Assembly: GCF_038066715.1 (NCBI RefSeq)
Contig: NZ_JBBUKT010000001.1
Location: 1-64,000, forward strand
Origin: Luteolibacter sp. Y139
Lineage (GTDB): Bacteria > Verrucomicrobiota > Verrucomicrobiia > Verrucomicrobiales > Akkermansiaceae
Length of the DNA stretch: 64,000 bases
Direction of reading: 5' to 3'
Of the stretch, positions 44,855 to 53,147 are shown in pieces. The translations under genes and the position numbers were made by a program. The notes below the pieces were generated by a model. It was not told the origin of the DNA. It worked only from the letters and a program-made list of their open reading frames with translations, and made no database searches. Position 1 is the stretch's first letter. Every line of letters starts with the position of its first letter.

Positions 44855-44903
44855 AAGTACGTGCCAAGAACGCTCTGAGTGGATACAACGTAGTCACCGC
44901 ACC

Positions 44904-45857
44904 ATGGCTGAAACCCCTCTCTCGATTGGTGTCGATTTTGGCGGAACCTCCGTCAAATTCGGCGTGCTGTATCGCTCCAATATCATCGACCAAGCCCCGG
45001 CGATCTCCACGCCGGACTTTGACGGACCGGACGCCCTCATCGAGGCAATGCTCCGGGTGATCGGCGACCTCCGCGACCGCCATCCGCGCGTCGAGGCCAT
45101 CGGCGTCGGCGTCCCCGGGTTCGTCCATTTCGAGAAAGGCATCGTCCACAACCTGACCAATGTGCCCGGTTGGACCGCGATCCCGCTGAAGAAGAAACTT
45201 TCCGACGCCACCAATCTGCCGGTGATCGTTGAGAACGACGCCAACTGCATGGCCTACGCCGAATGGAAGCGTGGTGCCGGCCGCGGCCTCAATCACCTGA
45301 TCGCCCTCACCCTCGGCACCGGTGTCGGCGGCGGCGTGGTGGCCAATGGCAAAATGGTCCGCGGTGCCCAATTCGGCGCCGGCGAGATCGGCCAGATGTC
45401 CATCGACTGGCAAGGCCGCCGCGGAGCCTACGGCAACCTCGGTGCTCTGGAAGACTACGTCGGCAACAACGAGATCGCCGCCGATGCTCGCCAGACTTAC
45501 GGCGAGGGAGGCCTCGAGCGCCACCTTCCCGACTGCACCCCGGCCTCATTGGCCAAGGCCGCGCTCAATGGTGACGAAACCGCTCTCGCGATCTGGGACG
45601 GCATCGCCGCCAAGCTCGCCACCGCGATCATGAACTGCTGCTGGCTGCTCAATCCCCAGGCCGTCATCATCGGCGGCGGCGTGGCAAAAGCTGGCGACAT
45701 CCTGTTCAATCCGCTCACCGCGCACCTCTACGCCCAGCTTTCCGCTCCTTTCAAAGAGCACCTCATGATCCTCCCCGCCCGCTTCGGCAACGAAGCCGGC
45801 ATGGTCGGCGCCGCCGCCCTCGCCTTGGAAGAGTCCGGCGTGGTGCTACAGCCGTAA
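44904..45857 (+). CDS. ROK-family sugar kinase (glucokinase-like)
   Basis: 317 residues. The phosphate-1 motif is GVDFGGTSVKFGVL, the ROK signature region reads GIVHNLTNVPGW and VIVENDANCMAYAEWKRGAG, then LTLGTGVGGGVVANG. The zinc-binding ROK motif (CxCGxxGC) is not intact; the corresponding segment is GQMSIDWQGRRGAYGNLGAL, so it belongs to the group lacking structural zinc. Likely phosphorylates glucose or another hexose. Same orientation as coaX, 49 bp downstream, possibly co-transcribed. Confidence 0.9.
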   Translation: MAETPLSIGVDFGGTSVKFGVLYRSNIIDQAPAISTPDFDGPDALIEAMLRVIGDLRDRHPRVEAIGVGVPGFVHFEKGIVHNLTNVPGWTAIPLKKKLSDATNLPVIVENDANCMAYAEWKRGAGRGLNHLIALTLGTGVGGGVVANGKMVRGAQFGAGEIGQMSIDWQGRRGAYGNLGALEDYVGNNEIAADARQTYGEGGLERHLPDCTPASLAKAALNGDETALAIWDGIAAKLATAIMNCCWLLNPQAVIIGGGVAKAGDILFNPLTAHLYAQLSAPFKEHLMILPARFGNEAGMVGAAALALEESGVVLQP

Positions 45858-45896
45858 GCTGAAGGAAAACTCCCTTCGCCTCCTCGGATGTAAGTA

Positions 45897-45928
45897 GTCC
45901 CGCCTTTAGGCGGACTTGAGCGGTCCCT
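45897..45928 (+). repeat. Small intergenic hairpin repeat
   Basis: A short stem (CGCC-TTTA-GGCG) within GTCCCGCCTTTAGGCGGAC is followed by TTGAGCGGTCCCT. The tail GAGCGGTCCC is identical to the end of the dispersed repeat at 8816-8900 and near identical to that at 22174-22210, so it appears to be a related intergenic element. Confidence 0.45.
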
Positions 45929-45943
45929 CCAAGCCCGCGTCAC

Positions 45944-45998
45944 GATCGAACGATTGGCTCCGGCGAGGGGAGGGTTTCTCGCCGGAACCAGTTCGATC
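45944..45998. other. Long stepped inverted repeat between the ROK kinase and lexA
   Basis: GATCGAAC pairs with GTTCGATC at the outside, TGG with CCA, then CCGGCGA with TCGCCGG, leaving a loop near ten bases. The stem is about 18 bp with small internal loops over 55 bp and no T tract on either side. It could be a small structured RNA, a bidirectional transcript end, or a protein-binding palindrome. Confidence 0.5.
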
Positions 45999-46057
45999 TA
46001 GGGGGAAATCAAAAATGCAAAAGCACGCCGAAGCCTCAGACTCCAGTCGAGCCAGCC

Positions 46058-46672
46058 TCACGCCGCCTTCCGCAGTAGCGCCACCAGCACGCCCTGAATG
46101 ATCAACTCGCGCGCCGGAATCAGATCCGGAAACGACTCGTTCTCCGCGTGGAGATACGGCTTGCCCTTGTTCATCACATAGCGCTTCAGCGTGGTCTCGC
46201 CATCGATCAGCGCCGCCACCACGTCGCGATCCCGCGGCTCCCGGAATTCCAGGATCACCGTGTCGCCGTGGCAGATGTGAGCATCGATCATCGAATCACC
46301 GCGCACCTTTAGCGCAAATGTCCGGGCACTCCGCGGAATCCCGAGCGTCGCAATGTCGATCGAAATACAGCCTTCCTTCTCCTGATCCACCTCGCCCGCC
46401 ATACCGGCCGCGATCTGGCCATAGACCGGAATGTCCACGATCTCCTCGCGATCGAGTTCCTCCGGAAAAACCACCGCCCGTGCCTTGCCCGGAAGTCGCT
46501 GGATCACGCCCTTCCGTTCGAGGGCTCGCAAGTGGCTCATCGCCGCCGTCTGGCTGGCGAATTTGAAATAGTGTTGGATCTCCCGGGTCGACGGCATCAC
46601 GCCGGTCTTCCGTTGGGCAGACTTGAGATACTCGAGGATCTCCGCTTGGCGTTGGGTCATCGGTTCACTCAT
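46058..46672 (-). CDS. lexA: LexA repressor
   Basis: 204 residues. Winged helix-turn-helix at 1-68 (TQRQAEILEYLKSAQRKTGV, STREIQHYF). The S24 autoprotease part is intact: cleavage site A89-G90 in GQIAAGMAG, catalytic S127 in RGDSMIDAHI and K163 in TTLKRYV. It represses the DNA-damage (SOS) regulon and cleaves itself when RecA is activated. The recognition helix and operator are of the verrucomicrobial type. Gene is preceded by a palindromic LexA box 13 bp from the start codon. Confidence 0.95.
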   Translation of the reverse strand: MSEPMTQRQAEILEYLKSAQRKTGVMPSTREIQHYFKFASQTAAMSHLRALERKGVIQRLPGKARAVVFPEELDREEIVDIPVYGQIAAGMAGEVDQEKEGCISIDIATLGIPRSARTFALKVRGDSMIDAHICHGDTVILEFREPRDRDVVAALIDGETTLKRYVMNKGKPYLHAENESFPDLIPARELIIQGVLVALLRKAA

Positions 46673-46685
46673 GTTTTTTGAACAG

Positions 46686-46699
46686 TGTTCTTAGGAACA
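46686..46699. promoter_or_regulatory. LexA operator (TGTTC-N4-GAACA)
   Basis: The perfect palindrome TGTTCTTAGGAACA lies 13 bp upstream of lexA and matches the motif reported for Verrucomicrobia rather than that of Gram-positive or proteobacterial LexA. Two further half-sites (TGAACA at 46678-46683 and TGAACA at 46708-46713) flank it, so cooperative or extended binding is possible. The dacF-like gene diverges 87 bp away. Confidence 0.85.
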
Positions 46700-46785
46700 A
46701 AACACTTTGAACACCCCCCGGCAAGCGGAATATTCGCAGATTCCCGCCTTGAGGCACCGGGCAGTCCAAGGAATGATCCGCCCCG

Positions 46786-47676
46786 ATGTTTCGCCGAGCT
46801 CGCCTTTTCGGACTTCTTGCCCTTTCCATCCTTCTGCCCGCCTGCGGCGAAGATTCCCGCCCGGTAAAACCGGTGTCCCAAGGGGAACCGATGAAAGCGG
46901 AAGCAGTCCGCCCCACCGCCATTCCCACCACGCCCCCGCCGCCCGTCGCGGCCGAAAGCGTCATCGTGATCGACCCCGTGTCAGGTCGTGTCCTCTACGC
47001 GAAGAACGCCGACCAGCGGCGCCCCGTCGCCTCCACCCAGAAGCTCGTTACGGCACTGGTCGCGATGGACAGCAATCTCGATCAATCGGTGACGATCTCC
47101 GCCGATGACGAGCGCTGCGAACCCACCAAGCTCGAAATGAAACCCGGCGAAGTCCACACCCGCCGCGAGCTGCTCCGGGTGCTGATGGTGAAAAGCGCCA
47201 ACGACGTCGGTCGCGCCCTCGCCCGCGACATCGGCGGCAGCCAGGAAGGCTTCGCCGCGCTGATGAACCAAAAGGCCGCCCAGCTCGGCATGCGGAATTC
47301 CCACTTCATCAACCCGCACGGCCTGCCGCAGGAAGGTCAGTTTTCCACCGCGCGCGACATGGCCATCGCCGCCCGCTCGGCATGGCGTAGCCAGACCATC
47401 CGTTCCTTCACCTCGCTGCAAAGCACCACCTTCCAACACAGTGATGGCCGCGTGAAGACGCTCCAGAACACCAACAAGCTGCTCAAGCGCGTGCCCTACT
47501 GCGATGGCCTCAAGACCGGCACCACCGATGCCGCCGGCCGTTGCCTCATTTCCTCCGGCACCCTCGGCGGTCGCTCCGCCATCGTCGTCGTGCTCAAGAG
47601 CACCACGCCTAACATCTGGAACGACTCCGAAAAACTCCTGCGCTGGTCGCTCGAACGTCCGGCGTCGGAAGGATGA
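46786..47676 (+). CDS. D-alanyl-D-alanine carboxypeptidase (PBP5/6 family lipoprotein)
   Basis: 296 residues. A lipoprotein signal (MFRRARLFGLLALSILLPAC) gives Cys20, then a Pro-rich linker (about 28-55). The S11 peptidase domain has the active site S83-T-Q-K86, S137-A-N139 and the K-T-G triad in GLKTGTTDAAGRC. It trims the terminal D-Ala of peptidoglycan stem peptides in the periplasm. The usual C-terminal PBP5 beta domain and amphipathic anchor are missing, the lipid replacing the anchor. Divergent from lexA. Confidence 0.93.
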   Translation: MFRRARLFGLLALSILLPACGEDSRPVKPVSQGEPMKAEAVRPTAIPTTPPPPVAAESVIVIDPVSGRVLYAKNADQRRPVASTQKLVTALVAMDSNLDQSVTISADDERCEPTKLEMKPGEVHTRRELLRVLMVKSANDVGRALARDIGGSQEGFAALMNQKAAQLGMRNSHFINPHGLPQEGQFSTARDMAIAARSAWRSQTIRSFTSLQSTTFQHSDGRVKTLQNTNKLLKRVPYCDGLKTGTTDAAGRCLISSGTLGGRSAIVVVLKSTTPNIWNDSEKLLRWSLERPASEG

Positions 47677-47715
47677 GGTTCCGGCCGGACCTTGCCTCGA
47701 TTTCAAGGTCCTGAC

Positions 47716-48186
47716 ATGACATTCGCTCCCAGCTCCCTTGGCCACTTTGTTGGCAATATCCTGGTCAGGTGCCCTCGCTGTAGCAGGCGGGCTCACCTAT
47801 TGGAGTTGGTGAACCAGCAAGACATCCATCAAGGTCACAGGCTTGTCTGCCCAGCGTGTAGCTTGAGCCGAGAATGGAGGCTGGAACCCGGTCATGGCGT
47901 TCCTTTTCCGGGAGAAGGCCCTGTGCTCGTTGGCTTTGGCGTGTCTCTTTGGTTGCAGACTCCATGTCATGGCGAAATTCTCTGGGCGTACAATTCCCGC
48001 CACGTCCAATTCTTGGAAAGCTACATCGGAGCTTCATTGCGAGGCCGTCGGCGAGATCCCAAATGGGGTTGGTCAAATAGCGCGATGCAGAGCCGCTTGC
48101 CACGTTGGATGACCGATGGCCTTCATCGGGACGAAGTGATCGCTTGCCTTTCAAAGCTTCACACCCTCGCACTTCAGCGGTCATGA
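47716..48186 (+). CDS. TFIIB-type zinc-ribbon protein of unknown function
   Basis: 156 residues from the ATG MTFAPSSLGHFVG. A zinc ribbon is formed by CPRC (about 19-22) and CPAC (about 45-48). Downstream, the phrases SLWLQTPCHGEILWAYNSRH, LESYIGASLRGRR and SRLPRWMTDG recall a family of zinc-ribbon proteins widespread in bacteria with unknown role. The stop overlaps bioF (ATGA), so it is probably co-transcribed, but no link to biotin is known. GC content is lower than in neighbours. Confidence 0.75.
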   Translation: MTFAPSSLGHFVGNILVRCPRCSRRAHLLELVNQQDIHQGHRLVCPACSLSREWRLEPGHGVPFPGEGPVLVGFGVSLWLQTPCHGEILWAYNSRHVQFLESYIGASLRGRRRDPKWGWSNSAMQSRLPRWMTDGLHRDEVIACLSKLHTLALQRS

Positions 48187-49331
48187 GCAGCATCGGCCTA
48201 GGCAAGGGACCACAGGGGGAGCTCGCGGATCTATCCGCCGCAGGACTACTGCGGACCCTGAAGCCTCTCGACTCTCCCACCGGCCCGCGAGTCATTCGCG
48301 ATGGCCGTGAACTCTGGAATTTCGCTTCCAATGATTACCTCGGTCTGGCTTCGGACCCAGAGCTGGCCGAAGCCTTCATCGAAGGTGTTAGAAAATACGG
48401 AGCAGGCTCCGCAGCCTCCCGCCTGGTCTGCGGCACACTGCCACCGCATCGTCTGTTAGAAGATGCCTTGGCCGCCGCCAAAGGCACTGAAGCCGCACTC
48501 GTCTTCTCCTCCGGCTTCGCCACCGCCGTCGGCAGTCTCCCAGCCTTGGCAGGAAAGGACGACGTCCTCGTTCTCGACAAGCTCTGCCACGCCTCGCTCA
48601 TCGATGGCGCCCGCCTCTCCGGTGCCACCATCCGCGTCTTCCCGCACAATGACACGGCGAAGCTCGCCCGCCTGTTAGAGACCATCCGCGCCAAGCAACC
48701 CGCGGCACGGGTCATCGTGGTCACCGAGTCGGTATTCTCCATGGACGGCGACCTCTGCCCCCTAGCAGAAATCATCGAATTGAAGGACCGCCACGGCGCA
48801 CTCCTCTTCCTCGATGAAGCCCACGCCTTCGGCGTCCTCGGCCCGCACGGCATGGGACTAGCGGCGCAACTCGGCCTCCAGCACCGCGTCGATTTCCAAA
48901 TGGGCACCTTCAGCAAGGCCGCCGGACTCTCCGGCGGCTACCTCGCCACCTCCACCGCATGGCGTGATCTGTTAGTGAACCGCGCCCGCTCCTTCGTCTA
49001 CTCGACCGCACCTCCTCCCGCGCTTGCCCACGCGACCATCGCCTCGCTGGAACGCATCCGCTCCACCGATGGAGACCATCGCCGCAAGCAACTCCGCGAG
49101 AACATTTCCATCCTTTCCGCCAAGCACCCATCCCCCATCGTGCCCGTGCTCTTCGGCACCAATGACGCCGCACTGGCCGCATCCACCCGCTTGGAAGAGC
49201 ACGGCTTCCTCGTCCCCGCGATCCGCTACCCCACCGTCCCACGCGGCACCGCCCGGCTGCGCATTTCTCTATCCGCCGCTCATTCCCCAGAGACCATCGC
49301 GGCACTGGCTTCAGAAATAGGTCATAGGTGA
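48183..49331 (+). CDS. bioF: 8-amino-7-oxononanoate synthase
   Basis: 382 residues; the start overlaps the preceding stop (ATGA). PLP-dependent alpha-oxoamine synthase: NFASNDYLGLASDPELAEAF, the cofactor-binding ESVFSMDGDLCPL, LFLDEAHAFGVLG and the Schiff-base lysine in MGTFSKAAGLSGG. It condenses pimeloyl-ACP with alanine in biotin synthesis. Other family members (KBL, ALA synthase) have different signatures; BioF fits best. Biotin is the cofactor of the carboxylase encoded at 31919. The remaining bio genes are not in this window. Confidence 0.88.
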   Translation: MSSIGLGKGPQGELADLSAAGLLRTLKPLDSPTGPRVIRDGRELWNFASNDYLGLASDPELAEAFIEGVRKYGAGSAASRLVCGTLPPHRLLEDALAAAKGTEAALVFSSGFATAVGSLPALAGKDDVLVLDKLCHASLIDGARLSGATIRVFPHNDTAKLARLLETIRAKQPAARVIVVTESVFSMDGDLCPLAEIIELKDRHGALLFLDEAHAFGVLGPHGMGLAAQLGLQHRVDFQMGTFSKAAGLSGGYLATSTAWRDLLVNRARSFVYSTAPPPALAHATIASLERIRSTDGDHRRKQLRENISILSAKHPSPIVPVLFGTNDAALAASTRLEEHGFLVPAIRYPTVPRGTARLRISLSAAHSPETIAALASEIGHR

Positions 49332-49332
49332 C

Positions 49333-50049
49333 CTATTCTCCACTTTCCACCGCGAGCTCTTCCAAAGCCTCCCCCACCTCCCCGCCAACCTGCCGGTCAC
49401 AAGCCGCCTTCCAAAACGGCCCCAGCCCCTTCTCCGGATCACCCATCACGAGCGCTCGACGTCCACTCGTCACCGCCTCTCCGGAAAAAGCCTGCTCCCA
49501 CCCGCAGAGCTCCACACCCGCCGCCTTCAGCGAGCGCAGCAGCAGCCCGCCATCCGCAATCCGGATCGGCAGCTGAAAAGTCGCACCACCCGCCGCGCGG
49601 ACCGCCTCCACATGGAACGGCGACACCCCTTCCGCGCCTAACAATACCCCGGCCGCATCATGCTCCGCCGCCAGCCGGATCACCTCACCCGCCACCCTCG
49701 GATCATCCAGCCGCGGACACACCACCACCAGCGCCTCCGCATCCAGCGAGCGCAGGAAAGCCGCCACCTCCCCGGTCTCCGAGGGCTTCTTCGCCAACCC
49801 CAGCACCCCACCGTGAATCGAAGCATCAGCCAGGGAGGCCATCTCCGCCGGAGCCACGCGAGCCACCTCCATCCCGCTCCACACCGGTACCTCCCACGAG
49901 TGATCTTCGGAAATCACAACACCCGCCACTTCCCACCACCCCGCAAGCGCAGCCTCCACCATCCCCTGACCCTCCAGCACCACCCACGAGGGGTCCCTGC
50001 CGTCGGTCAGTTGCTCGCGGAGCGTCGTTTGCCAATCAGTCACGCGCAC
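49333..50049 (-). CDS. Degenerate TrmH/SpoU-like RNA methyltransferase-family protein
   Basis: 238 residues. The overall plan resembles the SPOUT RNA methyltransferases: an N-terminal substrate-binding part (1-80), then a fold with VVVCPRLDDPRVAGEVIRLA, GVLLGAEGVSPFHVEAVRAA and ALVMGDPEKGLGPFWKAACD. However, motif 1 (normally N-x-R-D-x-x-N-x-G) lacks both asparagines, motif 2 (normally GsEg-GL) reads GDPEKGLG, and the motif 3 segment lacks the usual Asn-Val-Ser. Methyl transfer is therefore doubtful. It converges tail-to-tail with bioF (one base between stops). Confidence 0.65.
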   Translation of the reverse strand: MRVTDWQTTLREQLTDGRDPSWVVLEGQGMVEAALAGWWEVAGVVISEDHSWEVPVWSGMEVARVAPAEMASLADASIHGGVLGLAKKPSETGEVAAFLRSLDAEALVVVCPRLDDPRVAGEVIRLAAEHDAAGVLLGAEGVSPFHVEAVRAAGGATFQLPIRIADGGLLLRSLKAAGVELCGWEQAFSGEAVTSGRRALVMGDPEKGLGPFWKAACDRQVGGEVGEALEELAVESGE

Positions 50050-50142
50050 CGGTTACGGTAGCCGGAGGAGAATGTCGAATTTCCGCCTGCGAAATGGCGC
50101 CGGACGCGGCAAACTTCCCCGGACCGTCGACGTTCTCCTGCC

Positions 50143-51069
50143 ATGCGCCTGCTCTTCTTCGCCCTCGCCTCCCTCGCGGCTGCCGATCCCCTGCCGCAGA
50201 ATGTCGTCCCGGCACCCGCCGTGGTCGAAGCCCAGCCGGACGAAGGCGACCGCAAGGCTTGGAACACACGATACTTCCACATCGATAGCGACCTCGTCAT
50301 GCCGCCGAACGACTTGGCCCGCCTTTCCCAAGTCGCCGACACCACCGCGCTCGCCGTCAAAGGCTATCCCCTGCCGCTGTTCGCGCCGCCGGATGAAAAG
50401 CGCCCGCGCATTGCCATTTACTCTACCGACCAGACCTACCAGCAGGCCGGCGGTGTCCCGGGCTCCTCGGGCCACTACAATATGCACCCGGGCCTCATCC
50501 TCATCCATGGCGGCCACCTCACGCGCCCTCCCGATGCCGGTCGCTCGAAGCTCGGCCCGCGGAATGACGAGGACCTCGTCGTCCACGAGCTCGTCCACCT
50601 CTGCATGCACCGGCTGAATCACGGCCTGCCCCAGTGGCTGGTCGAGGGCATCGCCGAGTATTTCGCCGCCGCCCATACCGGTGGAGGACGCTTCTCCTTC
50701 GCCAATATGGACGCCGCCATCCGCGATCACCTGCGGGTCCGCCTCAGCCCGAATGACCCAGGCATCCCCTTGATCCCCGTCTCGGATCTGGTCGGGCTCG
50801 ATGGCCGTGGCTGGCACGAGTACCTCGCCAAGCTGCCGGCAGACGAGCGCTACCGGACCTACGCCACCGCCCTCCTCCTCGCCCACTACCAGATCCACGG
50901 CGGGCCCAAGCGCGCAGAAGCCCTGAAAGCCGCCCTCGTCGCCGCCCCCACGAACCGCCGCCCCGTGGAGATCCTCACCGCCGAAACTGCGGATGCCACC
51001 CAGGAAGCCTTGGTCCGCTACTGGAAACCGAAGGGCCTGACGCTGGAATTTCCCGCAAAAAGTCGCTGA
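50143..51069 (+). CDS. Secreted zincin-like metallopeptidase (HExxH)
   Basis: 308 residues with a signal peptide (MRLLFFALASLAAADP). The zinc-binding motif H148-E149-x-x-H152 (VVHELVHLCMH) is followed by WLVEGIAEYFAA, giving a third acidic ligand (E168 or E172), the gluzincin pattern also seen in DUF1570-type and other 'EGIAEY' peptidases of Verrucomicrobia and Planctomycetes. Substrate unknown; it acts in the periplasm or outside. Divergent from the TrmH-like gene. Confidence 0.85.
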   Translation: MRLLFFALASLAAADPLPQNVVPAPAVVEAQPDEGDRKAWNTRYFHIDSDLVMPPNDLARLSQVADTTALAVKGYPLPLFAPPDEKRPRIAIYSTDQTYQQAGGVPGSSGHYNMHPGLILIHGGHLTRPPDAGRSKLGPRNDEDLVVHELVHLCMHRLNHGLPQWLVEGIAEYFAAAHTGGGRFSFANMDAAIRDHLRVRLSPNDPGIPLIPVSDLVGLDGRGWHEYLAKLPADERYRTYATALLLAHYQIHGGPKRAEALKAALVAAPTNRRPVEILTAETADATQEALVRYWKPKGLTLEFPAKSR

Positions 51070-51407
51070 TTTCCAACACTCCGTCCGATTTTGGGAACAA
51101 TTTGTGAATTTTCATTTAAATTAATCCTTTCCAAACCCGGAATATTTGGCAATTTTGTTTACAGGTAACAGCGCTTCGGTGCTGCAACCCGGCCAGCAGG
51201 TCCATCCGGCAAGGCATCAAGCATCGGTTCTGAATCCGGGGGGATTTCGACCGAGGCCGCCCGCCAAGGATCCGCTGGTTCAGAAAGGGTGCGAATTGTG
51301 ATTCCGGGGGGACTTGCGATTCGCGCCCTTCTTTTTGTACTCGTTCGGCACCTTTTGTACCGATTTGGGATTTCCTCCCCCGCCCTCCCCGCGTTGAGTC
51401 GCCCCAC
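51070..51407. other. 338-bp intergenic region, AT-rich at the left
   Basis: The first about 100 bases (TTTTGGGAACAATTTGTGAA and ATTTTCATTTAAATTAATCC) are distinctly AT-rich for this genome; the remainder is ordinary. No protein-like frame, RNA gene or terminator hairpin is evident. It should contain the promoter of nadE. Confidence 0.55.
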
Positions 51408-53048
51408 ATGAAGGTTGGGATCGCGCAGATCAATGGAGTCATCGGGGACTTCCCCGGCAATGCCAAGCGGCTGCTCCAAGCCTACCGCGAATGCTTGGAA
51501 CAAGGCGCGGACTTGGTCATCACGCCCGAGCTCTCCCTCGCCGGCTACCCGCCCCGCGATCTGGTCTTCAAGTCGCAGTTCGTCCCGAAGTGCCTCCAGG
51601 CCCTGGACTACCTCGCCGGGGAGATCAAGGAGGTCCCGCTGCTCGTCGGCTACGTGGATCACAACGACTCCGGCCAACCGGGCAAATCCTTCCGCAATGC
51701 CGCCGCCTTCCTCCACCGGGGCGAGATCGTCGCCAAGGTCTGGAAGACCCTGCTGCCGACCTACGATGTCTTCGACGAGCGCCGCTACTTCGAGCCCGGC
51801 GAGAAGTGCGAGCCCATCGTCTGGAACGGCCTCCGCCTCGGCATCACCATCTGCGAGGACATCTGGACCGAGGAATACCTCCACCGCCCGCTCTACGACC
51901 GCGACCCCGTCCAGGAACTCACCGCACAGGGCATCGATGTCCTCCTGAATCTCTCCGCCTCCCCCTTCCATCTTGGCAAGCCGGAGATCCGCCGAGAAAT
52001 GATGGCACAGGTCGCGAAGGAGGCCGCCGTCCCAATCATCTACGCCAATGCCGTCGGCGGCCAGGACCAGCTCCTCTTCGACGGCCACTCGCTCGTCGCC
52101 ACCCCGGACGGCCGCATCGCCGTCCAGATGCCCGGCTTCACCGAGCAATCCCTCACCGTCGATCTCGACTCTCTCCCATCCGGCGATGCCCCACTGCCCC
52201 AGCCCGTCGCCGCCGGCCAACTTCACGACGCCCTCGTCCTCGGCCTTCGCGACTACGTGAAGAAGTGCGGCTTCCGCAGCGTCTGCCTCGGCCTCAGCGG
52301 CGGTATCGATTCCGCCCTCACCGCCGTCCTCGCCGCCGAAGCCTTGGGACCTGAAAACGTCCACGGGCTCACCATGCCCAGCCCCTTCTCCTCGGGCGGC
52401 AGCGTCGATGACTCCATCTCGCTCGCGGAGACCATCGGCATCCGCTGCACCACTGTCCCCATCGCCGACACCTTCGCCTCCGTCAAAGCCGCCATGGCCC
52501 CCTTGTTCGCGGGCACCAAGGAAGACGTCACCGAGGAAAACATGCAGGCCCGCATCCGCGGCCTCTACCTCATGTCGCTCTCTAACAAGTTCGGCCACCT
52601 CCTCCTCACCACCGGCAACAAGAGCGAGCTCGCCGTCGGCTACTGCACCATCTACGGCGACATGTGCGGCGGCCTCGCCGTCATCTCCGACCTCCCGAAG
52701 ATCCGCGTCTACGAACTCTCCCGCTGGATCAATCGCGACCGCGAGATCATCCCCTGGAACACCATCGACAAGCCCCCCAGCGCCGAGCTCCGTCCCGATC
52801 AAAAGGACCAGGACACCCTCCCGCCCTACGACATCCTCGATGGCATCCTCGAACTCTACGTCGAGCGCCACCTCTCCGCCGACGAGATCGTCGCCCACGG
52901 CTACGAGGAAAACCTCGTCCGCTGGGTCCAGCGCCGCGTCGACCTCAACGAATGGAAGCGCCAGCAAGCCGCCCCCGGCATCCGCGTCACCTCCAAGGCC
53001 TTCGGCATGGGCCGCCGCATGCCCATCGTCCAAGGCTTCACCGGATAA
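51408..53048 (+). CDS. nadE: Glutamine-dependent NAD+ synthetase
   Basis: 546 residues. The N-terminal nitrilase-type glutaminase (1-270) has the catalytic Glu in TPELSLAGYPPRD, Lys in KTLLPTYDVFDERRYFEPG and Cys in GITICEDIWTE. The C-terminal N-type ATP pyrophosphatase domain (275-546) carries the PP-loop CLGLSGGIDSALTA, then TTGNKSELAVGYCTIYGDMC. It amidates nicotinic acid adenine dinucleotide using glutamine. The start is the first ATG, immediately followed by KVGIAQINGVIGDFPGN, the conserved N-terminus. Confidence 0.97.
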   Translation: MKVGIAQINGVIGDFPGNAKRLLQAYRECLEQGADLVITPELSLAGYPPRDLVFKSQFVPKCLQALDYLAGEIKEVPLLVGYVDHNDSGQPGKSFRNAAAFLHRGEIVAKVWKTLLPTYDVFDERRYFEPGEKCEPIVWNGLRLGITICEDIWTEEYLHRPLYDRDPVQELTAQGIDVLLNLSASPFHLGKPEIRREMMAQVAKEAAVPIIYANAVGGQDQLLFDGHSLVATPDGRIAVQMPGFTEQSLTVDLDSLPSGDAPLPQPVAAGQLHDALVLGLRDYVKKCGFRSVCLGLSGGIDSALTAVLAAEALGPENVHGLTMPSPFSSGGSVDDSISLAETIGIRCTTVPIADTFASVKAAMAPLFAGTKEDVTEENMQARIRGLYLMSLSNKFGHLLLTTGNKSELAVGYCTIYGDMCGGLAVISDLPKIRVYELSRWINRDREIIPWNTIDKPPSAELRPDQKDQDTLPPYDILDGILELYVERHLSADEIVAHGYEENLVRWVQRRVDLNEWKRQQAAPGIRVTSKAFGMGRRMPIVQGFTG

Positions 53049-53147
53049 GGAGTGTCGACGTTCCGTCGACGCGGCGAGGACTCCCCGTCCACCCTCTTTA
53101 CTGCCCTGACCATTGTCCTTTGGCGTAGCAACGATCGGCCACGCACG

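Noticed and set aside
45944-45998. A tRNA gene, because of a GTTCGATC T-loop-like element
   Set aside because: The flanking arms do not form acceptor or anticodon stems; the element is part of a simple inverted repeat.
51159-53033. A 624-codon minus-strand open frame opposite nadE
   Set aside because: Antisense to an intact NAD synthetase; the product is a low-complexity Gly/Ala/Asp/Glu/Val mixture typical of shadows of GC-rich genes.
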